The position numbers and the translations under genes are program-made. Shown piece after piece: positions 1-6,723 of a stretch of DNA of 15,105 nt (position 1 is its first letter; every line of letters starts with the position of its first letter). A model generated the notes under the pieces. That model made no database searches, was not told where the DNA came from, and saw only the letters and a program-made list of their open reading frames with translations. Where the stretch lies: positions 1 through 15,105 of the forward strand of contig CAZFAP010000119.1 in the NCBI GenBank assembly GCA_964516325.1. The letters are read 5' to 3'. The DNA is from CAZFAP01 sp964516325. GTDB taxonomy: Bacteria; Auribacterota; JABMQX01.

Positions 1-19
1 GGAACTTCCGCCCCTGACT

Positions 20-227
20 CCACGGGTTGACACCCGTGGCTACTTTCTGTTTCATCCCCTGCGGGGATTCACTAAATCGGGCATAGCTCGGTTCTTGTAC
101 CGCCCCCTGCGCGGGCTCAATTGGATTTGGGCTCCTCATTCCACGGGTTGACACCCGTGGCAAGTCCCTTTCATCCCCTGCGGGGATTGGCTGAATCCTG
201 GACGGCTTGTCGTTCCTGTACTCCGCC
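20..227. repeat. Two copies of a ~120-bp unit of small palindromes
   Basis: A block containing three landmarks occurs twice, offset by about 120 bp. Landmark 1 is an 8-bp-stem hairpin, CCACGGGT-tgac-ACCCGTGG, at 20-39 and 141-160. Landmark 2 is the identical 20-mer at 50-69 and 169-188, which contains ATCCCC-tgc-GGGGAT. Landmark 3 is a GTTCYTGTACYCCGCCC-like segment at about 91-105 and 212-227. The sequence between landmarks is partly conserved. The first bases of the window (about 5-19) resemble the end of a further unit, so the array probably continues to the left. There is no coding frame of note and no CRISPR spacing. This is a REP/BIME-like intergenic palindromic repeat; its function is unknown. 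Confidence 0.75.
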
Positions 228-251
228 CTCGTTCCCCCTTCTGACACGATG

Positions 252-302
252 AACGGGATGGACAGGACCCTCGTTGGTTGGGGCCATCCTGTCCATCCCG
301 TT
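252..302. repeat. Perfect 16-bp inverted repeat downstream of the isomerase-like gene
   Basis: AACGGGATGGACAGGA (252-267) is followed after 19 bases by its exact reverse complement (287-302). It sits 25 bases beyond the stop codon of the minus-strand gene ending at 327, so its RNA would form a long 3' hairpin. No T-run follows on the minus strand, so it is not a canonical intrinsic terminator; it could protect a 3' end or simply be a dispersed repeat. The core motif recurs with one mismatch at 11970-11984. Confidence 0.7.
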
Positions 303-326
303 ATCCTGTCGAACCTCTTCTGACGC

Positions 327-1763
327 TCAGGCTTCGTTGACGAGTTGGACGCTTTTGAAGCGGCAGAAGCGCTTGAGGTCCCGGGCGAGGTCGCCGTAGG
401 TGGTCACGCGATGGAGTCCGTGCGACCAGTTCTGCCAGAGCTTTTCGGCGTCGCCATCCACTTTGACTTTAATCTTTGTGCGGCAACCTCTGGGTATATC
501 GGGGGTTTCGATAATGTCGCCGGTGAAGTGAAGCAAAAGGTCTGTTCCAGACAATATCCCGGTCGTGGTTTTCTGTCCGAGGCGCATTCGGACCTGGCAG
601 ACGGCGCCTTCCTGGCGCTCCATGACGCAGCGGAGTTTGTACGGGGCGGTTTCGCCGTCGGGTCCGTCCACTTTTGGCGTGCCCATGCAGTGGGCGAGGA
701 TGATGGCGTTCTTGGAGACGTCCATGGTCGGGTCGTTGCAGAAGCCGGGCTTCCCCGAAAGCGCCTGGAAGAGGATTTGTGTCATGGCGGACTGGAGGTC
801 GGATTCGCACATTCCGCCGAGTCCCATGTTGTTGAGTCTGGCGTGCCCGATACAGGGATAGGCGGGCAGCAATATCGTCTTGTCCCACATGGTCCCGTAG
901 CAGTCCACGGTCATCATCGTGGCGTCTTCCTGGTCGAGGAGTTTCTCGAACGCGAGCGCCAGTTTGCAGGAGCGGAATATCTCATCTTCGGAGGGCTCAA
1001 CGACTTTCTCGGCGCCTTGAATCCAGCGTTTTGCCTCGGCTTTTGCGTCGGCGTCGGGGATGGAGTCGTAGGCAGCGAGGACTTGGTCGCGGGAGATTTT
1101 CTTGATCTCCGTGCCGAACTTCTCTTTGATGGCGTTGGCGTACTTGGAGAAATCGGCGGTTGTGACGTCGAGGATTTTTGCCTCCCGCAGATGATGAATC
1201 GCGCGGAAGGGGCGAATGGCGACCGCCAATTGGTTGTAATCCTCGGTCAGCATACATTCGAGGAGCGCTCCTTCCGGTCTGTTCCGGAGAGAGCCGTACG
1301 CCGTCCACTCGTGCCCGGAGTACGGAGCGGCGAAGAGGACCATGGGCTTGCCGGCGCTCAGGATCTCCGGCAGCATCCCCATGATCCCCATGGCGAGGTG
1401 GATTCCGAGGACTCCGTCAACGTCCTTGAGTCTGTCCTTTACGGCTCTCGCCTGGTCAGGCGTGGTGACCAGTTCGTTGACGACGAAGTCCACGTCGGAC
1501 AACTCCTTTTTCATTCGCGCGAACTCGCCCTCGTACATCTGGACCTCGGCGTTCAGGTCGAGCTTGGGAGTGGGCCAGTGCGCTTTCGTGGGGCCCATGT
1601 AAACCTTCGCCACGCGAACCTTTGATCGCCTGCAGCCGGGACTTATGATTTTCGTCGCCCCGCCTTCGGGCGGGGCCGCGAGAAGACCGGCGCCGCCGAG
1701 ACATAGGGCGCCGCCCGCGGCAGTCGCTTGCAGAAACTCTCTTCGGGTCAGCCTGTGTGTCAT
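327..1763 (-). CDS. Tat-exported sugar-isomerase-like protein (L-fucose/L-arabinose isomerase-like fold)
   Basis: The protein has 478 residues. It starts with a twin-arginine signal: TRREFLQA at about residues 6-13, a Gly/Ala/Leu-rich stretch to about 29, then LAAPP, so a folded protein is probably exported to the periplasm. The mature part resembles the L-fucose/L-arabinose isomerase-like superfamily: an N-terminal Rossmann-like region (VLGIHLAMGIMG near 117-128, then GKPMVLFAAPYSGHEW) and a C-terminal region with ESDLQSAMTQIL near 319-330, GKPGFCNDPTMD near 336-347, LAHCMGT near 355-361 and HRVTTYGD near 450. The Glu and His residues there are plausible metal ligands by family analogy, not demonstrated. 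The ATG at 1761-1763 has a strong site, AGGAGGA, 7 bases upstream. It is probably monocistronic: about 500 bp separate it from the gene upstream. Its substrate is unknown, and it could be a sugar-binding or non-isomerase member. The 426-residue open frame on the other strand is a shadow. Confidence 0.68.
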   Translation of the reverse strand: MTHRLTRREFLQATAAGGALCLGGAGLLAAPPEGGATKIISPGCRRSKVRVAKVYMGPTKAHWPTPKLDLNAEVQMYEGEFARMKKELSDVDFVVNELVTTPDQARAVKDRLKDVDGVLGIHLAMGIMGMLPEILSAGKPMVLFAAPYSGHEWTAYGSLRNRPEGALLECMLTEDYNQLAVAIRPFRAIHHLREAKILDVTTADFSKYANAIKEKFGTEIKKISRDQVLAAYDSIPDADAKAEAKRWIQGAEKVVEPSEDEIFRSCKLALAFEKLLDQEDATMMTVDCYGTMWDKTILLPAYPCIGHARLNNMGLGGMCESDLQSAMTQILFQALSGKPGFCNDPTMDVSKNAIILAHCMGTPKVDGPDGETAPYKLRCVMERQEGAVCQVRMRLGQKTTTGILSGTDLLLHFTGDIIETPDIPRGCRTKIKVKVDGDAEKLWQNWSHGLHRVTTYGDLARDLKRFCRFKSVQLVNEA

Positions 1764-1818
1764 GGGAATGTCCTCCTAAAAGCAAGGTGATTTGTGTTCC
1801 TGATAAGCGCGGGGAAAG

Positions 1819-1846
1819 CTTAGACCCGCGGGGGGGTCGCCGTCAA
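1819..1846 (-). promoter_or_regulatory. Candidate sigma70-type promoter for the isomerase-like gene
   Basis: Read on the minus strand: TTGACG (1846-1841), a 16-base spacer, then TCTAAG (1824-1819). These match the consensus at 5/6 and 4/6. The predicted start lies about 48 bases before the ATG at 1763. Evidence is by eye only. Confidence 0.4.
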
Positions 1847-2260
1847 GCGTGGGATGGCGGATTCCACCGCGGAGAGCGCGGAGATGTCGCCGGCCCAGAC
1901 GTGCGGAAGCGGCGCTCCCGCACTCCAGATTTCGGGGCGCCTCTGGACTTGTTCTCTCTTGTCGTGTGTCAGCCAGCCCCGCACGCCCACCGGTGGCTGA
2001 GGCATTACGGTCGAGAAATCGGCAATTTCCGGTATCCGGCGACAAGGGTACTCTGGGTCTGCACGCGGCCGATAGGTGAGCATCGGGGATACTTAGCAGG
2101 CCCACCTGACCGCATCTTGGAGAGTAGTCTCGTCCGAATTTCGTTTCCGGTCTCTCGGCTTGCTGCCAGCGCCTTTGAGAAGTAGCCGCACAGAGCCTCC
2201 GCCGGGAAGAAATGAATTGTTGAGTCGGATGGCCGAGTCCGCGATGGGGGGCGGAAGATT
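1847..2260. other. Gene-free spacer
   Basis: About 410 bases between the promoter candidate and the stop of the FGE-fold gene. The open frames here have no recognisable domain, no convincing ribosome binding site and atypical composition, and I judge them spurious. I see no tRNA, no intrinsic terminator for the upstream gene and no large repeat apart from the short dispersed motif at about 1865-1884. Confidence 0.6.
1865..1884. repeat. Short dispersed motif CACCGCRGAGAGCGCRGAG
   Basis: CACCGCGGAGAGCGCGGAGA at about 1865-1884 matches, at about 18 of 20 positions and in inverted orientation, the spacer sequence at about 12121-12140. Two copies in two gene-free spacers about 10 kb apart suggest a dispersed intergenic repeat. 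Confidence 0.5.
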
Positions 2261-3073
2261 CTATTCCGGGGGCAGCACGTAGCAGGAGCGTAACCCGCCA
2301 TTTATCTTTTTCCAATTGGGGTCTGCCCAGGGTTGAGAATCGGTCGTAGTGTAACAGCGGACATAGACATCGCCCGTGAGGTACGAGCCGCCGCGTGCCA
2401 TGCAGCGGCCGTTTTTTCGGGTGCTTGTCCACTGCCAGACATTTCCTGCCATGTCGAAGCAGCCGTAGGGAGATGCCCCATTCGGAAAGCGGTCCACGGG
2501 GGTGATAGTCTCTATACCTGTCAGCCAGCAATTGCATTTTTTCTCGTCAAATTCCTCGCCCCAGGGATAGGCTCGTCCGTCGGTTCCTCTGGCGGCCTTT
2601 TCCCATTGCTCGTCAGTGGGGAGGGTTTTTCCCGCCCATTTGCAGAAGGCTGCAGCGTCGTGCCAATCCACGAGAACCACGGGGTATCTTGCTTTTCCCT
2701 TGGGGTAGTTATCCCCTTTCCAGTTGAAAGGTCTTGTCGTCTCGGCATCCGTGTAAGGCGGCGGATGGCCCGTGGCCTTGACGAACCTGCGGTAACGCTC
2801 GTTGGTGACCGGGTACTTGTCTATGCAGAATGAAGGCAGACTTCTGGTTTCTTTGTGCTCGCCGTAAAGGAATTCGCCGGCCGGGACGAGGACCATCTCT
2901 GCACCGTCCTTGAGCCAGATGATTTCCTGGGGGAACTCGCCAACATAGGACGTGCCTTCTTTAGGTTTCCAGAGATGTGCTGGAGATGGGGAGTCATCGG
3001 GAAGCCGCCCACAGTTGGATGCGATTACAATTGGCAGGAAAGCCGCAAAGGCCAGGATAAGATTCCGTTTCAC
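2261..3073 (-). CDS. FGE-sulfatase-fold (SUMF1-like) lipoprotein, probably non-catalytic
   Basis: The protein has 270 residues. It begins with an export signal (MKRNLILAFAAFLPIVIAS) ending at Cys21. A lipoprotein is plausible, but the residue before the Cys is Asn rather than the usual Gly/Ala/Ser. From about residue 58 it follows the formylglycine-generating-enzyme fold: MVLVPAGEF (60-68), IDKYPVTNERYRRFV (84-98), PVVLVDWHDAAAFCKWAG (131-148), LPTDEQWEKAARG (151-163), PYGCFDMAGNVWQW (202-215), RGGS (227-230) and GGLRSC (259-264). True FGE enzymes carry two active-site Cys just after the GGS motif. Here those positions appear to be Thr and Val, so sulfatase activation is unlikely; many such domains are structural or binding modules. 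The start is GTG (3071-3073), with GGAGGT 6 bases upstream. It overlaps the preceding CRTAC1-type gene by GTGA, which indicates translational coupling and a shared job. Confidence 0.85.
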   Translation of the reverse strand: MKRNLILAFAAFLPIVIASNCGRLPDDSPSPAHLWKPKEGTSYVGEFPQEIIWLKDGAEMVLVPAGEFLYGEHKETRSLPSFCIDKYPVTNERYRRFVKATGHPPPYTDAETTRPFNWKGDNYPKGKARYPVVLVDWHDAAAFCKWAGKTLPTDEQWEKAARGTDGRAYPWGEEFDEKKCNCWLTGIETITPVDRFPNGASPYGCFDMAGNVWQWTSTRKNGRCMARGGSYLTGDVYVRCYTTTDSQPWADPNWKKINGGLRSCYVLPPE

Positions 3074-4983
3074 GTTCCACCTCCGCTCCGGTCCGTTACC
3101 GGTTCCTCGACAATGAGGAATTGGCTGGCCGGTATGTTTTCGAGGGTCTGCCTCGTCCCCGAAGGCCAGACAATCTCAATTCTGTCCGCAGTGGTCGCGG
3201 TTCCCAGACCGAGGTGGACCCTGCGGTCATTCACGGACAGATAGCTTCCCCCTCCTCTCAGATAATGGTGTTGCGTCTTGTCTCCTGCGCGAGCGGTCAC
3301 CCGAGCGCCGATGGCGTCTCGGTTGCTCTTTGTGCCAATGAGCCGCAGCGTGAGCCAATGCCCGCGTTTGCCATCGTTGCGAAGTAGAACAGGGTGCCCC
3401 TCCGGAATGCTGACGACAATATCAGTGTCTCCGTCGTTGTCGAGGTCTCCGGCTGCCGAGCCGCGGGACACCGTAGGTCTCCGGAAATGCGGCCCCGCCA
3501 TTTCCGGCGAGAGCGCGCGGAAACAACCCGTGCCGTCGTTTTCGAGAAGAAGGTCTGGCTCTGCGTAGCGCTCATGAAAATGCTCGGGTCTCGTTCGACC
3601 TCTGATAACAGCCGAACTCAAAGTCAAGACGCTTCCGGTGCTTATGAAGAGGTCCATATCCCCATCGTTGTCGTAGTCGAGGAAGTTCGGGCTGAAGCCG
3701 GTGTGACGGAGGGTCGCCTTGTCCAGGCCACTTCGAGCAGGCTCCTCGTGGAAGATTGGCCACTTGTTGTAGTATAACGTGTGGGTCTCGGCATTTCGGC
3801 AGGGGACCATGATGTCGAACAGTCCATCGTTATCCACGTCCGCCACCTCCACCCCCATCGAGGATTCCAGATTGCCATCATCGCTGGCGGCGACTCCTGC
3901 TTCCATTGCGCGCTCGACAAACTTACCGCGTTCGTTGACAAAGAGATAGTTAGCCATGAAATCGTTCGCCACGAAGATGTCTGGATCCCCATCGTTGTCG
4001 AAATCCGCGACGCCAAGACCCATTCCTTTCCCCGCGGGGCAATGCAGCCCGGTTTCCTTCGTGACCTCCGTGAAAGTTCCGTCGCCGTTGTTGCGATAGA
4101 GAACGTCGGCGCTTCCGTCGTAATTCTGGGGTCCCACGTAGTCGTGAATCAGCTTCCCCGCTACCGACACGCGCCCCAGGTCCTGCCTGTCGGGATTGTA
4201 GGTCAGATAATTGACGAGGTACAGGTCGAGGTCGCCGTCATTATCGTAGTCCAGGGCGGAGCAACACTGTCCCCAACCCGTGTGGGCAAGGAGCGAAGTC
4301 CGGGTGAACGTTCCGTCGCCCTCGTTGCGGAAATAGACGTTTGTGCCGAGGTTGGTCGCGTACAGGTCCTGGTCGTCATCGTTATCGAAGTCCGCGGCCT
4401 CTCCGCCCTGGCCGTAGCCGCTGTCGCCGACGCCCGCTTCTTCAGTAACATCCGTGAAATGCCACCTTCCGTGATCCGTATCGTTTCGGTACAGGACGTT
4501 GGTCAGCTTGGGGTCGTGCTCTTTCCCTCTCAGGTAATTGCCGTTCAAGAAGTAGATGTCTAAGTCGCCGTCGGCGTCGTAATCGAAGAGGATCACCCCC
4601 GCGCCCATGATTTCGGGGTAGAGCATTCGACGAGTCTCCTGGCCGGTCGTGTGCCGGAAGTCAACGCCCGCTTCTTCGGTAACATCTGTGAAAATGTGTC
4701 CGGGGACATCAACGGGCAATGCCCCGGCTACGGGTGGCTCTGTGGCTCGTTTGGCGGAGAGAGCAGCCTTTTGGACTGGAGCGCTCGAAGTGCCAAACTT
4801 CGTGTACAAACGCCACACGGAAAGGATGATCGCCACGACGGAACATATCCCCACCGCCAGCCGTACTCCCCGTTTGGAGGAACTGGGGGTTTTTGCTGGC
4901 TGAGCAGGAGAGACACGAATCCGACGGTCTGGTCCTTTCCCTCTCTTCGCCGCCTTCGTTTTCGGAGACCAGTTGCGGCTCAT
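3070..4983 (-). CDS. Membrane-anchored FG-GAP/VCBS repeat protein with C-terminal ASPIC/UnbV domain (CRTAC1 family)
   Basis: The protein has 637 residues from the ATG at 4981-4983. A basic N-terminus (about 1-40) precedes one hydrophobic segment (about 40-60, VGICSVVAIILSVW), then a linker. The rest is extracytoplasmic by prediction. Seven calcium-loop repeats of the DxDxDGDxD type are visible near residues 134, 198, 245, 327, 382, 436 and 513 (for example DYDNDGDLD), enough for a seven-bladed propeller. The last ~80 residues (about 555-625: AIGARVTARAG, LRGGGSYLSVND, HLGLGTA, IEIVWPSG) are the ASPIC/UnbV domain, as in animal CRTAC1 and many planctomycete proteins; a surface-adhesion or matrix role is only inferred. 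The frame stays open upstream to 5319, but that extension looks non-coding and lacks a signal or domain, so the internal ATG before SRNWSPK was chosen despite a weak ribosome site. It overlaps the downstream FGE-fold gene by four bases. Confidence 0.9.
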   Translation of the reverse strand: MSRNWSPKTKAAKRGKGPDRRIRVSPAQPAKTPSSSKRGVRLAVGICSVVAIILSVWRLYTKFGTSSAPVQKAALSAKRATEPPVAGALPVDVPGHIFTDVTEEAGVDFRHTTGQETRRMLYPEIMGAGVILFDYDADGDLDIYFLNGNYLRGKEHDPKLTNVLYRNDTDHGRWHFTDVTEEAGVGDSGYGQGGEAADFDNDDDQDLYATNLGTNVYFRNEGDGTFTRTSLLAHTGWGQCCSALDYDNDGDLDLYLVNYLTYNPDRQDLGRVSVAGKLIHDYVGPQNYDGSADVLYRNNGDGTFTEVTKETGLHCPAGKGMGLGVADFDNDGDPDIFVANDFMANYLFVNERGKFVERAMEAGVAASDDGNLESSMGVEVADVDNDGLFDIMVPCRNAETHTLYYNKWPIFHEEPARSGLDKATLRHTGFSPNFLDYDNDGDMDLFISTGSVLTLSSAVIRGRTRPEHFHERYAEPDLLLENDGTGCFRALSPEMAGPHFRRPTVSRGSAAGDLDNDGDTDIVVSIPEGHPVLLRNDGKRGHWLTLRLIGTKSNRDAIGARVTARAGDKTQHHYLRGGGSYLSVNDRRVHLGLGTATTADRIEIVWPSGTRQTLENIPASQFLIVEEPVTDRSGGGT

Positions 4984-5014
4984 TTCAGGCACCCCAACGG
5001 AGGGATTGGAAGAA

Positions 5015-5029
5015 TTGCTTTTGAAGCAA
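5015..5029. promoter_or_regulatory. Small dyad beside the promoter candidate
   Basis: TTGCTT-ttg-AAGCAA is a perfect 6-bp inverted repeat with a 3-base centre. It lies immediately downstream of the candidate -10 element of the CRTAC1-type gene, where a repressor operator could sit. It could also be chance. Confidence 0.25.
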
Positions 5030-5058
5030 ATGATATTCCATTGTGACGGGGAGTGCAA
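5030..5058 (-). promoter_or_regulatory. Candidate promoter for the CRTAC1/FGE-fold operon
   Basis: On the minus strand: TTGCAC (5058-5053), a 17-base spacer and TATCAT (5035-5030). The -10 is a 5/6 match and the -35 only 3/6. It would give a leader of about 40 bases before the ATG at 4983. Confidence 0.35.
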
Positions 5059-5319
5059 CCGCCCGGAGGGAATTTTTGACAAGGAGCCTCCTCTTCTGCG
5101 GTGCCGCGGCCTGAGACAGTGCGGGGAACAGAGGCGGCCAAACAGGGTGAAGTTGTTGCTGCGGAGTCGGCATTGACCCGGTCCCAGCCACCTGATATTA
5201 TCAATCCAGCGAAAGGCGCCGGAGGCTGGGGCGCCAAATTGGCCGCCCTTTGACAAAGCTGTGGCGAGCACGCAGGCATGGAGACGATAACAGTTACGCT
5301 TGGCGGGGGCTGGCGACAA

Positions 5320-6723
5320 TCACCACCCGGGGCTTGGGACAACACGCACCCGCAATCCCTTCGGACCGACCAGATAGATGGGCGATGGGGTGAGCGGCAC
5401 GGGGAGGGCGCCAGTTCGTTCGTTCAAAGGCACTATCCGTTTGACCCCGAGAATATCGCAGCACTCCAACTGCTTCTGGAAGGAAACGCGGATATAGGCA
5501 TAGGGCTTTGTCGTCCACGCGACGAGCGTGTCGTTCTGTCCATCGTCGAACTTGAAAACGTAAAGGCCGTCCGCCGCTGCGACCCGCTCGATGAATTTCG
5601 CGCCCTCGAGCATCCGTGTCATGACGGCGTAAGCGTAATACGAATATTTCGGCGTGTAGTCGCGCCGAACAAGGCCGACCATGTCGCCTTGATCATATTC
5701 CCGTCTGCCGCCGTCCCGCAATGTCCACCAGAAGACCTTTTCGACCTTCCCCGACGCGATGGAGAGGACGTAAAACCGCACCAGCATATCCGCCTGGCGA
5801 AACTCGCTGCTGCCATACGGATGAATGTGCGAGTTCCAGCAGATTTCGGTCACCCACAATGGCTTCGGCTTGCCCAAACGGGACATGAGCTCCCAAAGTT
5901 TCTCGACCTGAGTGAGGTAATCATATCCCGCCATCGCATCGGTCTTGCTGTAATGGTCGCGAAACCACAAATCCTCCTTTTCCTCCGGGCTGTTCGGCGG
6001 GCGGTAGGGATGAAAGCAGAGGATGTCGAAGCAGTCGTACGGCACGAGGGACAGAATTTTCTCTGTCCATTTCAAATCCGCGAACGCCGTGTTGAAGCCC
6101 GCGACCTTCGCCTCCGGGTCAAGCTCGTGAATCGCCTTGCCCGCGGCTTTCAGGAAGTTCGCGTACTGCTCCGGCGTCCCCCGCCAGAACGAGCCGCCGA
6201 AATTCGGTTCATTCCATATCTGCCAGTGTTTGATTTTCTCTTTGTAGCGCGAGACGGCGGCGCGAACGAAGTTCACGTACGCCTCCACCGCCTCCGGGGA
6301 ATTGATTTTCTCGCGAACCCAGCGCGGTTCGTAGGCGAGATTCGCGAGGATCATGATCCCGTGAGCCAAAAGCTCGTCCACGACACGGTCATAGGAGTCC
6401 CACCTGTACACACCGGGTTCTACCTCGATTCGCTGCCAGGTGAGGTCCTGCCGTCCCCATTTGATTCCAGCGTTCTGCATGATTTTGAGACGATTGTCCC
6501 GGTTCGGCTCGCCATCGGAGATCGCAGTATTGATTCCGAAAGGGGACTCAGGCAAAAGTGTCTCGGGGTACGGTGGGGGAGAAAGATTGACCGTCAAGTA
6601 CTCCCCGCAGTTCAGCATGCCTGGCATCACGGAAAGCACGACGAGAAGCGCAAGAATTGTCGCTCTCACGGCCGTTTCACAGACCCACTTGAAAGGTTCA
6701 CTTAAATCTTTCTCCCTTTTCAT
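5320..6723 (-). CDS. Secreted clan GH-A glycoside hydrolase (GH39-like)
   Basis: The protein has 467 residues from the ATG at 6721-6723. After a charged N-terminus there is one hydrophobic export segment (about 20-37), then MLNCG with Cys39 (signal peptide or non-canonical lipoprotein). The (beta/alpha)8 hydrolase domain runs from about residue 60: FGINTAIS (62-69), GIKWGRQDLTWQRIEVEPGV (86-105), the acid/base motif WNEPN with Glu172, DILCFHPY (233-240) and the nucleophile motif WVTEICWN with Glu293, followed by FWWTLRDGG (331-339). Both catalytic Glu of clan GH-A are present, so it should be active; the substrate, perhaps a xyloside or other plant or exopolysaccharide sugar, cannot be read from sequence. 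A short C-terminal beta-rich part (about 380-467) closes the protein. The start overlaps the methylase gene end by 26 bases, with a GAGG-type site upstream. An upstream in-frame ATG at 6765 would weaken the signal peptide and was not chosen. Confidence 0.85.
   Translation of the reverse strand: MKREKDLSEPFKWVCETAVRATILALLVVLSVMPGMLNCGEYLTVNLSPPPYPETLLPESPFGINTAISDGEPNRDNRLKIMQNAGIKWGRQDLTWQRIEVEPGVYRWDSYDRVVDELLAHGIMILANLAYEPRWVREKINSPEAVEAYVNFVRAAVSRYKEKIKHWQIWNEPNFGGSFWRGTPEQYANFLKAAGKAIHELDPEAKVAGFNTAFADLKWTEKILSLVPYDCFDILCFHPYRPPNSPEEKEDLWFRDHYSKTDAMAGYDYLTQVEKLWELMSRLGKPKPLWVTEICWNSHIHPYGSSEFRQADMLVRFYVLSIASGKVEKVFWWTLRDGGRREYDQGDMVGLVRRDYTPKYSYYAYAVMTRMLEGAKFIERVAAADGLYVFKFDDGQNDTLVAWTTKPYAYIRVSFQKQLECCDILGVKRIVPLNERTGALPVPLTPSPIYLVGPKGLRVRVVPSPGW

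Larger units (their letters stand above)
4984..5319. other. Gene-free spacer upstream of the CRTAC1-type gene
   Basis: 336 bases lie between the hydrolase stop and the CRTAC1-type start. They contain a promoter candidate (5030-5058), a small dyad (5015-5029) and a 6-bp GGCGCC hairpin at 5215-5235 that could form about 85 bases after the hydrolase stop. The hairpin is followed on the minus strand only by TTTCGCT, so it is a poor terminator. No gene is seen on either strand. Confidence 0.55.

Noticed and set aside
20..188. Possible CRISPR array
   Set aside because: Only two copies, repeats are composite palindromes at a ~120-bp period, no uniform spacers and no cas gene in the window.
345..1625. 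426-residue open frame on the plus strand
   Set aside because: Antisense shadow of the isomerase-like gene, which has a Tat signal, a strong ribosome site and family motifs; the plus frame has none.
1764..2260. tRNA or other RNA gene in the large spacers
   Set aside because: No cloverleaf or TPsiC-arm GTTCGAnnC pattern found by eye in any spacer.
1776..2537. Minus-strand open frame of 253 residues and smaller ones in the 1780-2260 spacer
   Set aside because: Low-complexity, Arg/Pro-rich translation, no domain, partly out of frame over the FGE-fold gene, no ribosome site.
2261..3073. Active formylglycine-generating sulfatase-maturation enzyme
   Set aside because: The active-site Cys positions after GGS are not Cys and no sulfatase gene is present.
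5215..5235. GGCGCC hairpin as terminator of the hydrolase gene
   Set aside because: Only a 6-bp stem, 9-base loop and no T-run beyond TTT on the minus strand; recorded only in the spacer description.
4984..5319. 112-residue N-terminal extension of the CRTAC1-type protein
   Set aside because: Composition unlike the rest, no signal peptide at its start, and the internal ATG is followed by a basic region and membrane anchor as expected.
5278..6705. 475-residue open frame on the plus strand
   Set aside because: Antisense shadow of the glycoside hydrolase gene; no family motif.
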